DNA of 64,000 nt from positions 930,001 to 994,000 of the forward strand of contig JAJGOT010000213.1 in NCBI GenBank assembly GCA_022457155.1, in the 5' to 3' direction. Below are positions 22,540-32,114 of the stretch, piece by piece. Below the pieces are notes generated by a model that did not search any database, had not been told where the DNA came from, and saw nothing but the letters and a program-made list of their open reading frames with translations. Position 1 is the first letter of the stretch. Every line of letters begins with the position of its first letter. Source of the stretch: Cladopsammia gracilis (lineage: Eukaryota > Cnidaria > Anthozoa > Scleractinia > Dendrophylliidae). A program made the translations under genes and the position numbers.

Positions 22540-25500
22540 CGCGAGCACTAGCGCGAGTGAGGGAGCGGCTGTGAGAATCACAAAAATGCCTAAATTGGTC
22601 ATTTCCAAGTTCGACGGAACGCCACAAGATTGGGTTCGATTTTGGGGACAATTCTCTTTCCAAATTGACAGCACCAAGGAACCAGCCATCACAAAATTCT
22701 CGTATTTGAAGGAGTTGGTCGAAATCAAAGTACGAAAACTCATTGACGGGTTGCCTTTCACTGAAGATGGTTATCACAAGGCCAAGGCTCTCCTTGAGAA
22801 ACGATATGGACAAACCAGCGAGGTAGTTGGAGCGTACGTCAGAAACATTCTCGAGCTCCCGATAATTCGAGAAAGAGATGTGACCAAGATACACGAGTTC
22901 TACGAGAAACTATTGTTTAACGTGGAATCTTTGCAAACACTCAAGAAACTAAATGAACTTGATGCCGCCGCGAGATTCACCTTCGATAAACTCGAGGTCA
23001 TAAAGAACGAGCTGGCTTTGATTGATGAGAACTGGCGCGATTGGACCTTCAAAGCATTTCTGGAAACGTTAGAAAAGTGGACAATCAACAACCCGGTACA
23101 AAACTCAAAGGGATCGTTTCAAAGGGATCGTTTCAAGCCGCAACACAAGGCATTTACTGGCAAACAAGAGGAAGGGCCACGACCGTCACGCGGCTGTGTT
23201 TATTGTGGGAGCCCAGAACATAGAGCCGTAAATTGCAACAAGGTCACCGATGTGAAGCAAAGAAGAACAATTCTTACTTCTAAACGCCTGTGTTTCAATT
23301 GCACAGGACCTCACAAAGCAGCGGTTTGCAAGAGCCAGACGACTTGTCGTCAATGTGACGGAAAACACCACACCTCAATCTGCGATCAAACACAAGCGCA
23401 AGCACGTGAGCCGGGAATGACCGCAAATCATGTCGGCGAATCGACTGTCATCCATCCAGTTGTTGTGGTCAACGTTGCAGGGTACAAATTTCGAGCCCTT
23501 CTAGACAGTGGTGCAAGCCATTCTTATTGTTCCTCAACCTTTGTGAACTTGGTCAAAGCGCAGCCCAAGTCATCTGGTTTACGTCAAATCGCCATGCTGA
23601 TGGGTGTAACCACGAAAACAATGCAAGAATTTGGCGTGACAATGAATGCCGTGACCGGAAGTTTTCAACTCGACGTGAACGTGACCAAAATTGAGAAGCG
23701 AGAATTACTCCTATTAGAAAACCCCCGATACAAGGAAGTTCTCGCCGAGCATCCGCATCTCAGAGGAGTACACATGGACGATGTTGACGAGAAAAGCCAC
23801 CTACCAGTCCACCTCATTTTGGGAGCCAACGATTTCGCCAAAATACGCACCGGAGAGCGGTTGCGTGTTGGCCGCCGCGGCGATCCAGTTGCAGAGTACA
23901 CGCGATTTGGATGGACATTAATGTCACCTGGAGCCGAAACCGACCTTTCACCAGTGTACCTGGCTATAAATTCAACTGCTGATTATGAGCGTTTATGCGC
24001 GCTAGACGTCCTAGGTCTAGCAGACACTCCCACAGGAAATCAGGGCGATGTATACGATGAGTTCAAGGAACAATTAACGCGTTCGCCTGAAGGATGGTAC
24101 GAGACAGCGTTACCATGGAAGGGAAATCATCCCCCCCTTCCAAACAATCACGAGGGGAGTATGCACCGATTGGATTCGCTGTTGCGCAAATTGCAGCGGA
24201 CCAATATGTTATCTCAATACGACGCAATCATCCGTGAGCAATTGGAAGAGGGCGTGGTAGAGAGAGTTCCGACTGAAGCCACTGGGAAAGAGTTCTACCT
24301 GCCACACCGTGCAGTTGTGCGTGAGAATGCAGAAACAACCAAACTACGAGTGGTATATGACGCTTCGGCCCGAGCACATGGTGGTGCGCCGTCCCTCAAC
24401 GAGTGTTTACATGCGGGGCCTCCGTTGCAGAACAAGCTGTGGAGCGTTCTCACCCGCAGTCGGTTCCACCCTGTAGCAGTTGCCGGTGACATACGTAAAG
24501 CATTCCTTCAGGTTCGAATCCGAGAAGCCGAACGAGACGCCCTTAGATTTCACTGGATAGTTGATGTTCAATCGCGAGAGGTGGAGACACTTCGTTTTAC
24601 CAGAGTGCTGTTTGGGTTATCCCCCTCCCCATTCCTGTTGGGTGGAGTAATCCAGCAACACCTTGAGAGCTGGCAGACTCGCCTTCCAGAGTGTGTGAGA
24701 GAGGCGCTACGAAGTCTGCATGTCGACGACTTCATTTCCGGCGCGCCCACAGTCGCAAAAGCCAAACAGTTGAAACGTGAAACTACCGAGATTTTCGCAG
24801 ATGCTAAGTTCGAGTTGCACAAGTGGCACTCGAATGAACCAGAACTTGAGACTGAATGTGAGAACTATGAGCCTACCTTCGCCAAGCAGCAACTTGAATG
24901 TGCATCGAATCAAGGCCAGAGCAAACTTCTTGGCCTTCCCTGGAACAAAGATGATGACACCCTGAGCGTGACGTTTCCAGCATCTCCAGCCGAGTTAACA
25001 AAACGTGGGATTCTTGCCAACCTAGCCAAAGTCTATGATCCGCTGGGAGTAGTGTCGCCCGTGATGCTAGACGGAAAACGCATCTATCGAGAGGCCTGTA
25101 ACCAAAAGACTGCATGGGACGCGCTACTTTCAGAAGCTATCGCCAGACAGTGGACCGCGTGGGAAAACCGGTTGCCTGCCTCATTGTCCACGCCGCGCAG
25201 TTTGGCAACCTTCCGAGAACCAATTCAAAACATACAGTTGCACGCCTTTGGTGACGCCAGTGGATACGGTGTTAGCGCTGCTGTTTACGCCGTCGTCACA
25301 CAAGATTCAGGAGTAACGCAAGGCTTAGTAACCGCTAAGTCTCGCCTCGCCAAACAGGGACTCACAATCCCTCGTCTAGAGCTGGTGTCTGGTCACATGG
25401 CTGCTAACTTAGCTGTAAACGTCCGCAGCGCGTTAGAAGGTTTCCCTCTAGCGACCAATATCCAGTGTTGGCTGGATAGTACGGTGGCCCTTCATTGGCT

Positions 25501-27328
25501 CAGCGACAATGGAGAATACCGTCAGTTCGTAGCAAACCGTGTCCGGAAAATACAGAGCCATGCGAACCTCCTGTGGCGCCATATACCTACAACTGAAAAC
25601 CCTGCTGACCTTGGGAGCCGCGGAGGAAGTGTGACCGAAGCAAAGCTATGGTGGAGGGGACCTGTTTGGTTAGCTGACCTGACGAAATGGCCACCAGACA
25701 TCGTGACACAGACCACCCCAGAAAGTCAAGCAGAGAGGAAGGTTCAACGAGAGCTTTTTGCGGGCGCTGTCGAAGTCAGTGACGACTTTGATCGCCTCCT
25801 CGAAAAGTTTGGCTTGCATAAAGCCTTGAGGGTTTGTGCATGGATCTCGCGATTCAAGCACAATTCTCGTCACCCTTCCGAGAGAACCATGGGCCCTTTA
25901 TCTACGCAAGAGATCTCCGCCCAAGAGCTATTTTGGATCAAGAGATCACAACGCCAAGGGACAATTGATTCCAAGTTCCCGGATGACAAGGAGCAACTCA
26001 ACCTAAAGCCAAATGTTGAAGGAGTGCTGGAGTGCCGAGGTCGCATTCAAGGCGACTACCCTGTGTACCTTCCGGACTCTGCACTCTACACAGCCAAAGT
26101 AGTCCAACGCGCTCATGTTGCCACCTTACACGGGGGAGTCGGACTTACCATGGCTAAGGTGCGCGAACGGTTCTGGGTGCCTCGCCTTCGAAAGTTAGTG
26201 AAACGCATTCTTAAGAACTGTTGGGGATGCAAACGATTCAGAGCCATTCCAGCCCAAAGTCCGCCCCCAGGACCTTTACCGAGAGAGAGGACAGAAGGCG
26301 ACACGCCATTTAATGTCATCGGAGTGGACTTCGCCGGACCAGTGAAGTACTTGCAGAAACCAAAAAGAGAGCAAAAGGCCTATGTAGTACTCTACAGTTG
26401 CAGCCTGACTCGTGGAGTATTTCTAGAGCTACTATCAAGCTTGGAGACAAAGGAGTTTATCCAGAGCCTTAAGCGATTCATTGCAAGACGCGGACGACCA
26501 TCGAAGGTGTACTCCGACAATGGAAAAACCTTTGTAGCAGCAGCCAAGTGGTTGGACAAGGTGCGCAAGGACGAGAAATTCAACGACTTTCTCAGCAAAC
26601 AGTCCATAACCTGGCAGTTCAACTTAAGCCGTGCACCATGGTGGGGCGGCCAATTTGAACGCCTCATCGGCCTGATGAAAGCCGCGTTCTACAAAACTGT
26701 AGGACAGGGTTTACTCACCTGGGAGGAGCTGACCGAAGTTCTTCTAGACATCGAAGTGACCCTAAACAACCGACCGCTAAGCTATTTGGAAGAGGATGTT
26801 CAGCTTCCAACACTTACGCCAAACTCGTTTCTCTTCGCCAATTCCAATATACTGCCAGAACTCGCGCCATATCACCTGGACGAGAGAGACCTCAGAAAGA
26901 GAGCCAAATTCCTGTTGAAAACTAAGGATGCAATGTGGCGTCGCTGGACTTCAGAGTACCTGCGAGCGTTACGCGAGCGACACCGACTTAAACATAGTAA
27001 CGCAGAAAGCGGCCTTGCAGTTGGAGATATCGTGATCATCAAATCAGTGAAGCGCAATCGCAACTGTTGGCCCCTTGGCATTATCGAGGAGCTAATTGTG
27101 GGGCGAGACCAAGTTGTTCGTGGCGCAAAATTGCGTGTTGGCAAGTCTGTCTTAGAACGAGCTGTGCAGCATCTCTACCCGTTAGAACTAGCGTGTGACA
27201 AGACTCCACCACCAAACAGGCCTGCACCGCTTAACCCTGAAGCGCCTATATTCCGATCTAGGCGAGATGCCGCAGCCGCAGCTAATCTACGCATCCAGGA
27301 TGCAGTTCGCCTTGACAACGAACAATGA
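22499..27328 (+). CDS. BEL/Pao gag-pol polyprotein (1609 codons)
   Basis: Domains in order: DUF1759 gag core (about 30-190; ISKFDGTPQDWVRFWGQF); three CCHC-type knuckles (about 230-295; CVYCGSPEHRAVNC is the clearest); an aspartic protease with LLDSGASHSYC (about 335); reverse transcriptase (about 600-780) with GDIRKAFLQV and the catalytic box as LHVDDF; Pao-type RNase H (HAFGDASGYGVSAAVYAV, about 920); integrase zinc site (H...H...CWGC, about 1203-1240); integrase core with Asp, Asp and Glu in GVDFAGP, YSDNGKTF and GGQFERLIG (about 1276, 1339, 1385); and DUF5641 (about 1477-1563). No internal stop, so the copy is potentially active. There is no envelope frame. The first Met at 22499 directly follows a TAA in this frame. 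Confidence 0.96.
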   Translation: MQHQQQILSLKGNDASTSASEGAAVRITKMPKLVISKFDGTPQDWVRFWGQFSFQIDSTKEPAITKFSYLKELVEIKVRKLIDGLPFTEDGYHKAKALLEKRYGQTSEVVGAYVRNILELPIIRERDVTKIHEFYEKLLFNVESLQTLKKLNELDAAARFTFDKLEVIKNELALIDENWRDWTFKAFLETLEKWTINNPVQNSKGSFQRDRFKPQHKAFTGKQEEGPRPSRGCVYCGSPEHRAVNCNKVTDVKQRRTILTSKRLCFNCTGPHKAAVCKSQTTCRQCDGKHHTSICDQTQAQAREPGMTANHVGESTVIHPVVVVNVAGYKFRALLDSGASHSYCSSTFVNLVKAQPKSSGLRQIAMLMGVTTKTMQEFGVTMNAVTGSFQLDVNVTKIEKRELLLLENPRYKEVLAEHPHLRGVHMDDVDEKSHLPVHLILGANDFAKIRTGERLRVGRRGDPVAEYTRFGWTLMSPGAETDLSPVYLAINSTADYERLCALDVLGLADTPTGNQGDVYDEFKEQLTRSPEGWYETALPWKGNHPPLPNNHEGSMHRLDSLLRKLQRTNMLSQYDAIIREQLEEGVVERVPTEATGKEFYLPHRAVVRENAETTKLRVVYDASARAHGGAPSLNECLHAGPPLQNKLWSVLTRSRFHPVAVAGDIRKAFLQVRIREAERDALRFHWIVDVQSREVETLRFTRVLFGLSPSPFLLGGVIQQHLESWQTRLPECVREALRSLHVDDFISGAPTVAKAKQLKRETTEIFADAKFELHKWHSNEPELETECENYEPTFAKQQLECASNQGQSKLLGLPWNKDDDTLSVTFPASPAELTKRGILANLAKVYDPLGVVSPVMLDGKRIYREACNQKTAWDALLSEAIARQWTAWENRLPASLSTPRSLATFREPIQNIQLHAFGDASGYGVSAAVYAVVTQDSGVTQGLVTAKSRLAKQGLTIPRLELVSGHMAANLAVNVRSALEGFPLATNIQCWLDSTVALHWLSDNGEYRQFVANRVRKIQSHANLLWRHIPTTENPADLGSRGGSVTEAKLWWRGPVWLADLTKWPPDIVTQTTPESQAERKVQRELFAGAVEVSDDFDRLLEKFGLHKALRVCAWISRFKHNSRHPSERTMGPLSTQEISAQELFWIKRSQRQGTIDSKFPDDKEQLNLKPNVEGVLECRGRIQGDYPVYLPDSALYTAKVVQRAHVATLHGGVGLTMAKVRERFWVPRLRKLVKRILKNCWGCKRFRAIPAQSPPPGPLPRERTEGDTPFNVIGVDFAGPVKYLQKPKREQKAYVVLYSCSLTRGVFLELLSSLETKEFIQSLKRFIARRGRPSKVYSDNGKTFVAAAKWLDKVRKDEKFNDFLSKQSITWQFNLSRAPWWGGQFERLIGLMKAAFYKTVGQGLLTWEELTEVLLDIEVTLNNRPLSYLEEDVQLPTLTPNSFLFANSNILPELAPYHLDERDLRKRAKFLLKTKDAMWRRWTSEYLRALRERHRLKHSNAESGLAVGDIVIIKSVKRNRNCWPLGIIEELIVGRDQVVRGAKLRVGKSVLERAVQHLYPLELACDKTPPPNRPAPLNPEAPIFRSRRDAAAAANLRIQDAVRLDNEQ

Positions 27329-27489
27329 GAGAAGCCAGGAGAACTGAACTTTGAACATTTCATTTTATTTCGTTCCGGAGAATATTAACTTGATTAGTTT
27401 CGTTACTTTGTTTACCTTTTCATTTGATTGCGTGACATTTTCGTAGGACTCAGTTTCCATAGTAATACATATGTCTCGTTAACGAGTCA

Positions 27490-27505
27490 TATGGAGGGAG
27501 TGTTG
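27490..27505 (+). promoter_or_regulatory. Candidate polypurine tract
   Basis: ATGGAGGGAGTGTTG directly before the right LTR; GGAGGGAG is the purine core expected to prime plus-strand synthesis. Confidence 0.55.
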
Positions 27506-27853
27506 TGTCGGAAACTGTGGTCAGTATCATTTGATTATTATTGTGATTACGTTATTTTGCGAGTGCTGTTAATTGAATCTGTCAAAGGCTAAATTAGTGA
27601 TACATGCAAGTTGTAGTAGTGAAAGCTGAGAAGACAATCTCGTAACACACATGGCCTCCTGCGTAACATTAATGGAACATTCCGACAAAGGGCGTATTGA
27701 CATATTTTTTTTATAGATAAGCGAGCAATGTAAGTGCTGTTTCATATATCAAGAGAGACATTCTGCACGATAGGTTTTTATGAGCATGTAACCAGTGAGT
27801 CGAGATTGAATAAATTAGTCAAAAATCAACACCGTGTTGTTCCGTTTCCAAAA
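27506..27853 (+). repeat. Right LTR of BEL/Pao element
   Basis: Same 348 bases as the left LTR, preceded by GGAGGGAGTGTTG. Confidence 0.93.
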
Positions 27854-27857
27854 AAAT

Positions 27858-28290
27858 TTAGAAAATTCCAAAAAGAAGAAAAGCTGTTTTAGAAAGTTAG
27901 TGGGGGCTAACGATGAATGCACAACGGATCCGAAGCGAATAATGACGGAGATTCGTACTTTTTACGCAAATCTTTATGGCAAAGACTCTTGTGACCAGAG
28001 CGGCGTGTCGACAGATGAATTCCTTCGGAGTATAAATACTAATAAAAGGTTAACAGACGAACAGCAGGAATTCTTAGAGAAACAAATTACAAGTATTGAA
28101 TATTTCGAAGCCTTGAATGACTTGAATTCCTTTGAGAAAAACAAAACACCAGGGAACGATGGATTGACTGTGGAGTTTAATCTCAGCTTCTGGTATCTTG
28201 TTGAGCAATGCCTTGTTAATGCTTTCAATTTTGCCGCACACGAATTTGTTGACAAAATGCAGTTTGAAAACAGCGCGACCCGCCTTTAAT
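27858..28290 (+). pseudogene. Decayed LINE, continuation: start of reverse transcriptase
   Basis: Resumes with LENSKKKKSCFRKLV and continues through IRTFYANLYGKD and NKTPGNDGLTVEF, the region just before and into RT motif 1. It then loses similarity near 28250. Codon phase matches the part before 21635 once the BEL element and one AAAT are removed. Confidence 0.83.
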
Positions 28291-28519
28291 TACAGCACGA
28301 TTGTTAACTTTATCACACCTTGGTACATCACGCATCAAACCGTGCAATTGACAGCAGTTGAATCTGCCAAGAGCCTAGAGACTAGAGTATTCCCAAAGCT
28401 TATTCTATTGAGCAAATACAACCGACTGGTTCTCTATATGCAAATAATTATGCTGCTCATCAAGAAACTGGGCACTATAAGTACATGTCGCGAAAGACAA
28501 TGGCATTCCGGGCGATGCG

Positions 28520-28855
28520 TCGCTACTCCATGACTGGTATCACAAAGTGTCCTGCAGGGTGCACGCTACCCCATGACTGCCATCACAAAGTGTCCTGGGC
28601 GGGTGCACGCTACTCCATGACTGGCATCACGAAGTGTCCTGGGGTGTGGCACGCTACTCCATGACTGGCATCACAAAGTGTCCTGGGGGTGCAAGCTACT
28701 CCATGACTGGCATCACAAGGTGTCCTAGGGGGTGCACGCTATTCCATGGCAGGCATCACAAAGTGTCCTTGGGGTGGCACTCTACTCCATGACTGGCATC
28801 ACAAAGTGTCCTGGTGGGTTGTACGCTACTCCATGACTGGCATAACACAGTGTCA
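28520..28855 (+). repeat. About 43 bp tandem array, eight units
   Basis: Unit ACTCCATGACTGGCATCACA followed by AAGTGTCCTGGGGGTGCACGCT. Units differ by a few bases and 1-4 base indels. It begins about 230 bases after the end of LINE homology. Confidence 0.93.
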
Positions 28856-30110
28856 TCGCCGAGAATACAGCGATATCTCCGGAACCTTCTTACGGTCCAG
28901 AGCACTAAATTTGAAAAGCTTCCGTCTGACAAAAGAGCCATCTCAGTCGTGAAATGCAGGCGCTTGCTTTTTGCTTGTTCAAGTTAGGATTTCAAAGAGA
29001 AGCCATCATTTATTTCACATCTCTCATTGTCCGGCAAATTGGAACGCCTATATTATTTTTTAAAACCTCAGTCAGTACGTGATTCTTTCTTCCTCCCAAA
29101 ACATTATGTGGTAAATTGCGTGATGAATGCATGACCGTGACTGATCGTCATTCTGGACCCCAGGTCACTCTACAAGGTTACACAACATCAGTAAAACAAA
29201 GAACTGAGCTTTCTTTTTACATCAGGAAGAACGAGGAGTGGACGGTCGGTGAAGACAACAAACAAAGCTGTACTTTGGATGTAATTTAATTAGCAAAAAG
29301 GTTTTCGTGAAATGGCCATTTTATTCTCCGTGTAACGTGAAATGACAATTTTATTTTTCGTGAAACGTGATCCAGACCCCCCTTTACCACCCTCATGCCA
29401 TAGTGTCCGTATTATCCGGGTGTCCATATTAAGCGGGCTCTCAGAGAAAACGTCAGGGACACATGTTTTTTCGATATAAAGACCAAAGCAGACAGTTTTA
29501 CGAGAAAACGTTGTTTAATTTCTTAACTGTAACAGTAACAAGTTCATCCTAAAGAAACCTCGCGATCATTTATCATAGTCTCAGAGTAAAATATTTTAAC
29601 TTGTAATGTTATTGAAACAGGCACGACAATGGATTCATTTGAAAATGTCTGTGACTTAACTTTGTACTGATGCGTTTAGTTTGCGACTCAGCCAAGTGGA
29701 CTGAATATTAGACAGAACCTTTGACAGGTCATTCGCCGTTTCTGTTAGGTTTTCCACTTGCCGCCCCTACCCCTACCGCTGGGACTCTGAGACCATTTTA
29801 GCTGCATTTTGCAACCCTATTCTAGACTAAACACCGAAAAAACCTATCCTATCCTAGACCTATTCCAGACTCACTATTTTCCAGAAACTCGCTTACAGTT
29901 ATTACTTAACAGGGGTCAGTAAAAATACCGTACTGCCCGCCATACCGATTTTTAAATGCCATTTGCCAGCAGTATTAACTAAATTCTTCACGCAACTGAT
30001 CAGTTTCGCGGAAAATGATACCCTGTTCTAGACCAAAAATCTCGGTTACTATACCCTATCCCAGACTAAACTGCCTGAAAACCATACTCTTCACAGCGGC
30101 ACATACCTAT
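28856..30110. other. No gene recognised
   Basis: AT-rich DNA. At 29390-29440 GTGTCCGTATTATCC and GTGTCCATATTAAGC recall the 17 bp minisatellite words at 53580. At 29770-30090 related words TATTCTAGACT and CCTATCC recur, suggesting a worn low-copy repeat. Confidence 0.4.
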
Positions 30111-30114
30111 ATAA

Positions 30115-30133
30115 CCCCCCCCCCCCCCCCCCC
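30115..30133. repeat. Poly-C run
   Basis: Nineteen consecutive C bases; length is likely unreliable in assembly. Confidence 0.85.
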
Positions 30134-30147
30134 GGGAGTCGCGTTAC

Positions 30148-30200
30148 GCAACCTCGTTCCCAGGGTCTCTCTTCTTCTCGCCTCCTGGGAACGAGGTTGC
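30148..30200. repeat. Short foldback (GCAACCTCGTTCCCAGG)
   Basis: GCAACCTCGTTCCCAGG at 30148 and CCTGGGAACGAGGTTGC at 30184 are exact reverse complements around a 19-base spacer. Confidence 0.75.
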
Positions 30201-30718
30201 ACAACCCAAGATCAGAGGGCGTTTCGACGGATCGAGTGTCGAGTGTTTGTAAATGTCGGTGAGTATGTTGTTCTTCGTTGGTTGAAGTTGACGCTTTTAT
30301 TTTGACGATTTTGCATCCAAAGGTAAGAGATCTTTTCTAAAATAGATTAGTAGCATAGAGGCCAAGTTTCAACTGTTTAAATAGCCATCTGGACCAGTCT
30401 TAAATCAAGCGAAATCACCTACAGTGAAACCAGGTGAAACAAACCCAGTGATTTACGGTTCTAAAAATCAGCATAGAGGCCAAGTTTCAACTATTTAAAT
30501 AGCTATCAAAATTCAGGTCTTGATTTACGGCCCTCTTAATGTTTGTGGTTTTTGAATGAATGAGCTTATTTAAGTTTCAATCTTACACGGCATTATCATA
30601 TGACCCGAACGGCCCTGCGAACCTTTTCTTTGCAACCATTGATGGAAGTCCCGTATGAGGGCCGTACGCATTTGCGCGAGCGGGGCCGGAAAAAGGCGTA
30701 CGGCCCTACTACAAAAGA

Positions 30719-31923
30719 CCCGGCGGTACCAATCAATGAAAATCAATCATTGATTGCCAATCAATACAATCAATAATAATCAATAATAATCCATTGATTA
30801 ATATTGATTGGTTCAACCAATCAATAAAAATCGATACTCACTCACCCAGACTCCTTAATTGCTATTGATTATTATTGATTTTTATAGATAATCAATAACT
30901 GATCGTGCAATGTAAAAAACCGCGTTTCAAGGCATTTGAGATCAGATTTGGCGACTGTTACCTTGATTCCCCGGCGGCCTCAACGGAAGATGTCAAAGCA
31001 ATTAGAGGTCGCAATAGCCATATTCTGTGTCGTAAAAGGATACCACCAGTGTCCTTTTCACGTGAACGAAGGAGAAATGTTTTCCGTTAGTAAGAAGAGG
31101 GGAGAACGCGGAAACGCGTTCAAAGTTCTGAATGATCTGGGGCAGCTTGGCCACCTGTCTCTTATTTTATAGTGTATAAAAGCAGGACTCGTCGCGTACA
31201 AATAAGGCGGCTGCCGTGACTATCCCTGCCGTTCGCGGGTAAAAATTACGCAATGCTTAATCTCTCTAATGAGGTAGTTATAAACCCATTAAAAACCATT
31301 GCGTGTACCGCAAACGGGAAATGTAAACTTGCCGACTCTGCCACTTGTCGTTACAAAATATGTGAAAGCAGGTCTTCTCGCGTTGAAAACGGCAGCTACC
31401 TTGACCATCTCTGCCGTTCTGGTGAAGTTCTTGTTCTCGTTCCGTTCTTTCTCTGTCCGCGTTGCGGACACTTCGCTATGACAGACATTCTGTTATCCCG
31501 GCAAGTATAACTTCACGGTGCTAAAAATGTAACTCCCTCTATAATACGAACACTAAATCGTGTCTGTCCGCGTGCCGGATCGATATACAATTAAATAGGT
31601 AATAAAATGTTGTTGTTCAGTTAATTTTGTTGTTGTATTAAAAATTTATTTATTCTTTTTACAAAAGCGAACTTTTGTTACAAATCAGAACAATTACGCT
31701 TTATAAGGGCGTTTATTGGAATCGAAAACGGAGATTTTAGTTTTCAATGAAAATCAATATTAATCAATAGAAATCAATGATAATCAATGAAAATCGATAC
31801 TCACTCAACTCCAAGGCATTGATTTTTATTGATTTCCAATACCAATCAATTAATTGGTATTGATTATTATTGATTGTTATTGATTATATTGATTATTGCT
31901 TTTCATTGATTGGTACCGCCGGG
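30719..31923. mobile_element. 1205 bp inverted-repeat transposon with AAAAGA duplication
   Basis: Starts CCCGGCGGTACCAATCAATG and ends in the exact reverse complement. AAAAGA flanks both sides (30713-30718, 31924-31929). About 180 bp at each end are filled with ATTGATT/AATCAAT words in opposite orientation, and CGATACTCACTCA occurs near the inner edge of both. The middle holds a short ORF (30990-31172) and a TATAAAAGC at about 31175. Confidence 0.85.
30990..31172 (+). CDS. Short ORF in the AAAAGA element, weak HIRAN-like pattern
   Basis: Sixty codons. The stretch KGYHQCPFHVNEGEMFSVSK, then KRGERGNAF and LGQLGHL, recalls the G-H...N.AF.V...G.LGHL pattern of HIRAN domains, which bind DNA ends. 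Similarity is by memory only. It may be a relic of a captured exon rather than a gene. Confidence 0.3.
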   Translation: MSKQLEVAIAIFCVVKGYHQCPFHVNEGEMFSVSKKRGERGNAFKVLNDLGQLGHLSLIL

Positions 31924-31992
31924 AAAAGAGGACGGCCTCGCCCATTAAAATTTCAAGTAATTTTGTCTCCAATTTGGTCATATGATAAAATG

Positions 31993-32114
31993 CTTATTGA
32001 CTAAGTTAGGTCGGGCCGGATGGGAAAATATTTGGTTCTCGGTCATGGCGTACAGACCGAGCGCCATGACGAGCCAAATATTTTCCCATCCGGCCCTCCC
32101 ACTTAGTCAATAAG
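31993..32114. mobile_element. Foldback MITE (TTATTGACTAAG ends)
   Basis: CTTATTGACTAAG and CTTAGTCAATAAG are inverted ends. Arms include GGGCCGGATGGGAAAATATT and its complement around a short loop. It resembles 43654-43810 and 51063-51198 in layout and ends. Confidence 0.8.

Larger units (their letters stand above)
21636..27853 (+). mobile_element. Young BEL/Pao LTR retrotransposon inserted in a LINE
   Basis: Two 348 bp LTRs (21636-21983, 27506-27853) are identical by eye. AAAT flanks both ends (21632-21635, 27854-27857). The total is 6218 bp. It carries a gag-type ORF, a 1609-codon gag-pol ORF, a candidate primer-binding site and a purine tract. Domain order (gag, protease, RT, RNase H, integrase, DUF5641) is that of BEL/Pao. 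The only visible defect is a +1 offset between the first two frames. Confidence 0.96.

Noticed and set aside
22325..27144. Many minus-strand and alternate frames inside the BEL element (up to 167 codons)
   Set aside because: They overlap the intact gag and pol frames and have no domain.
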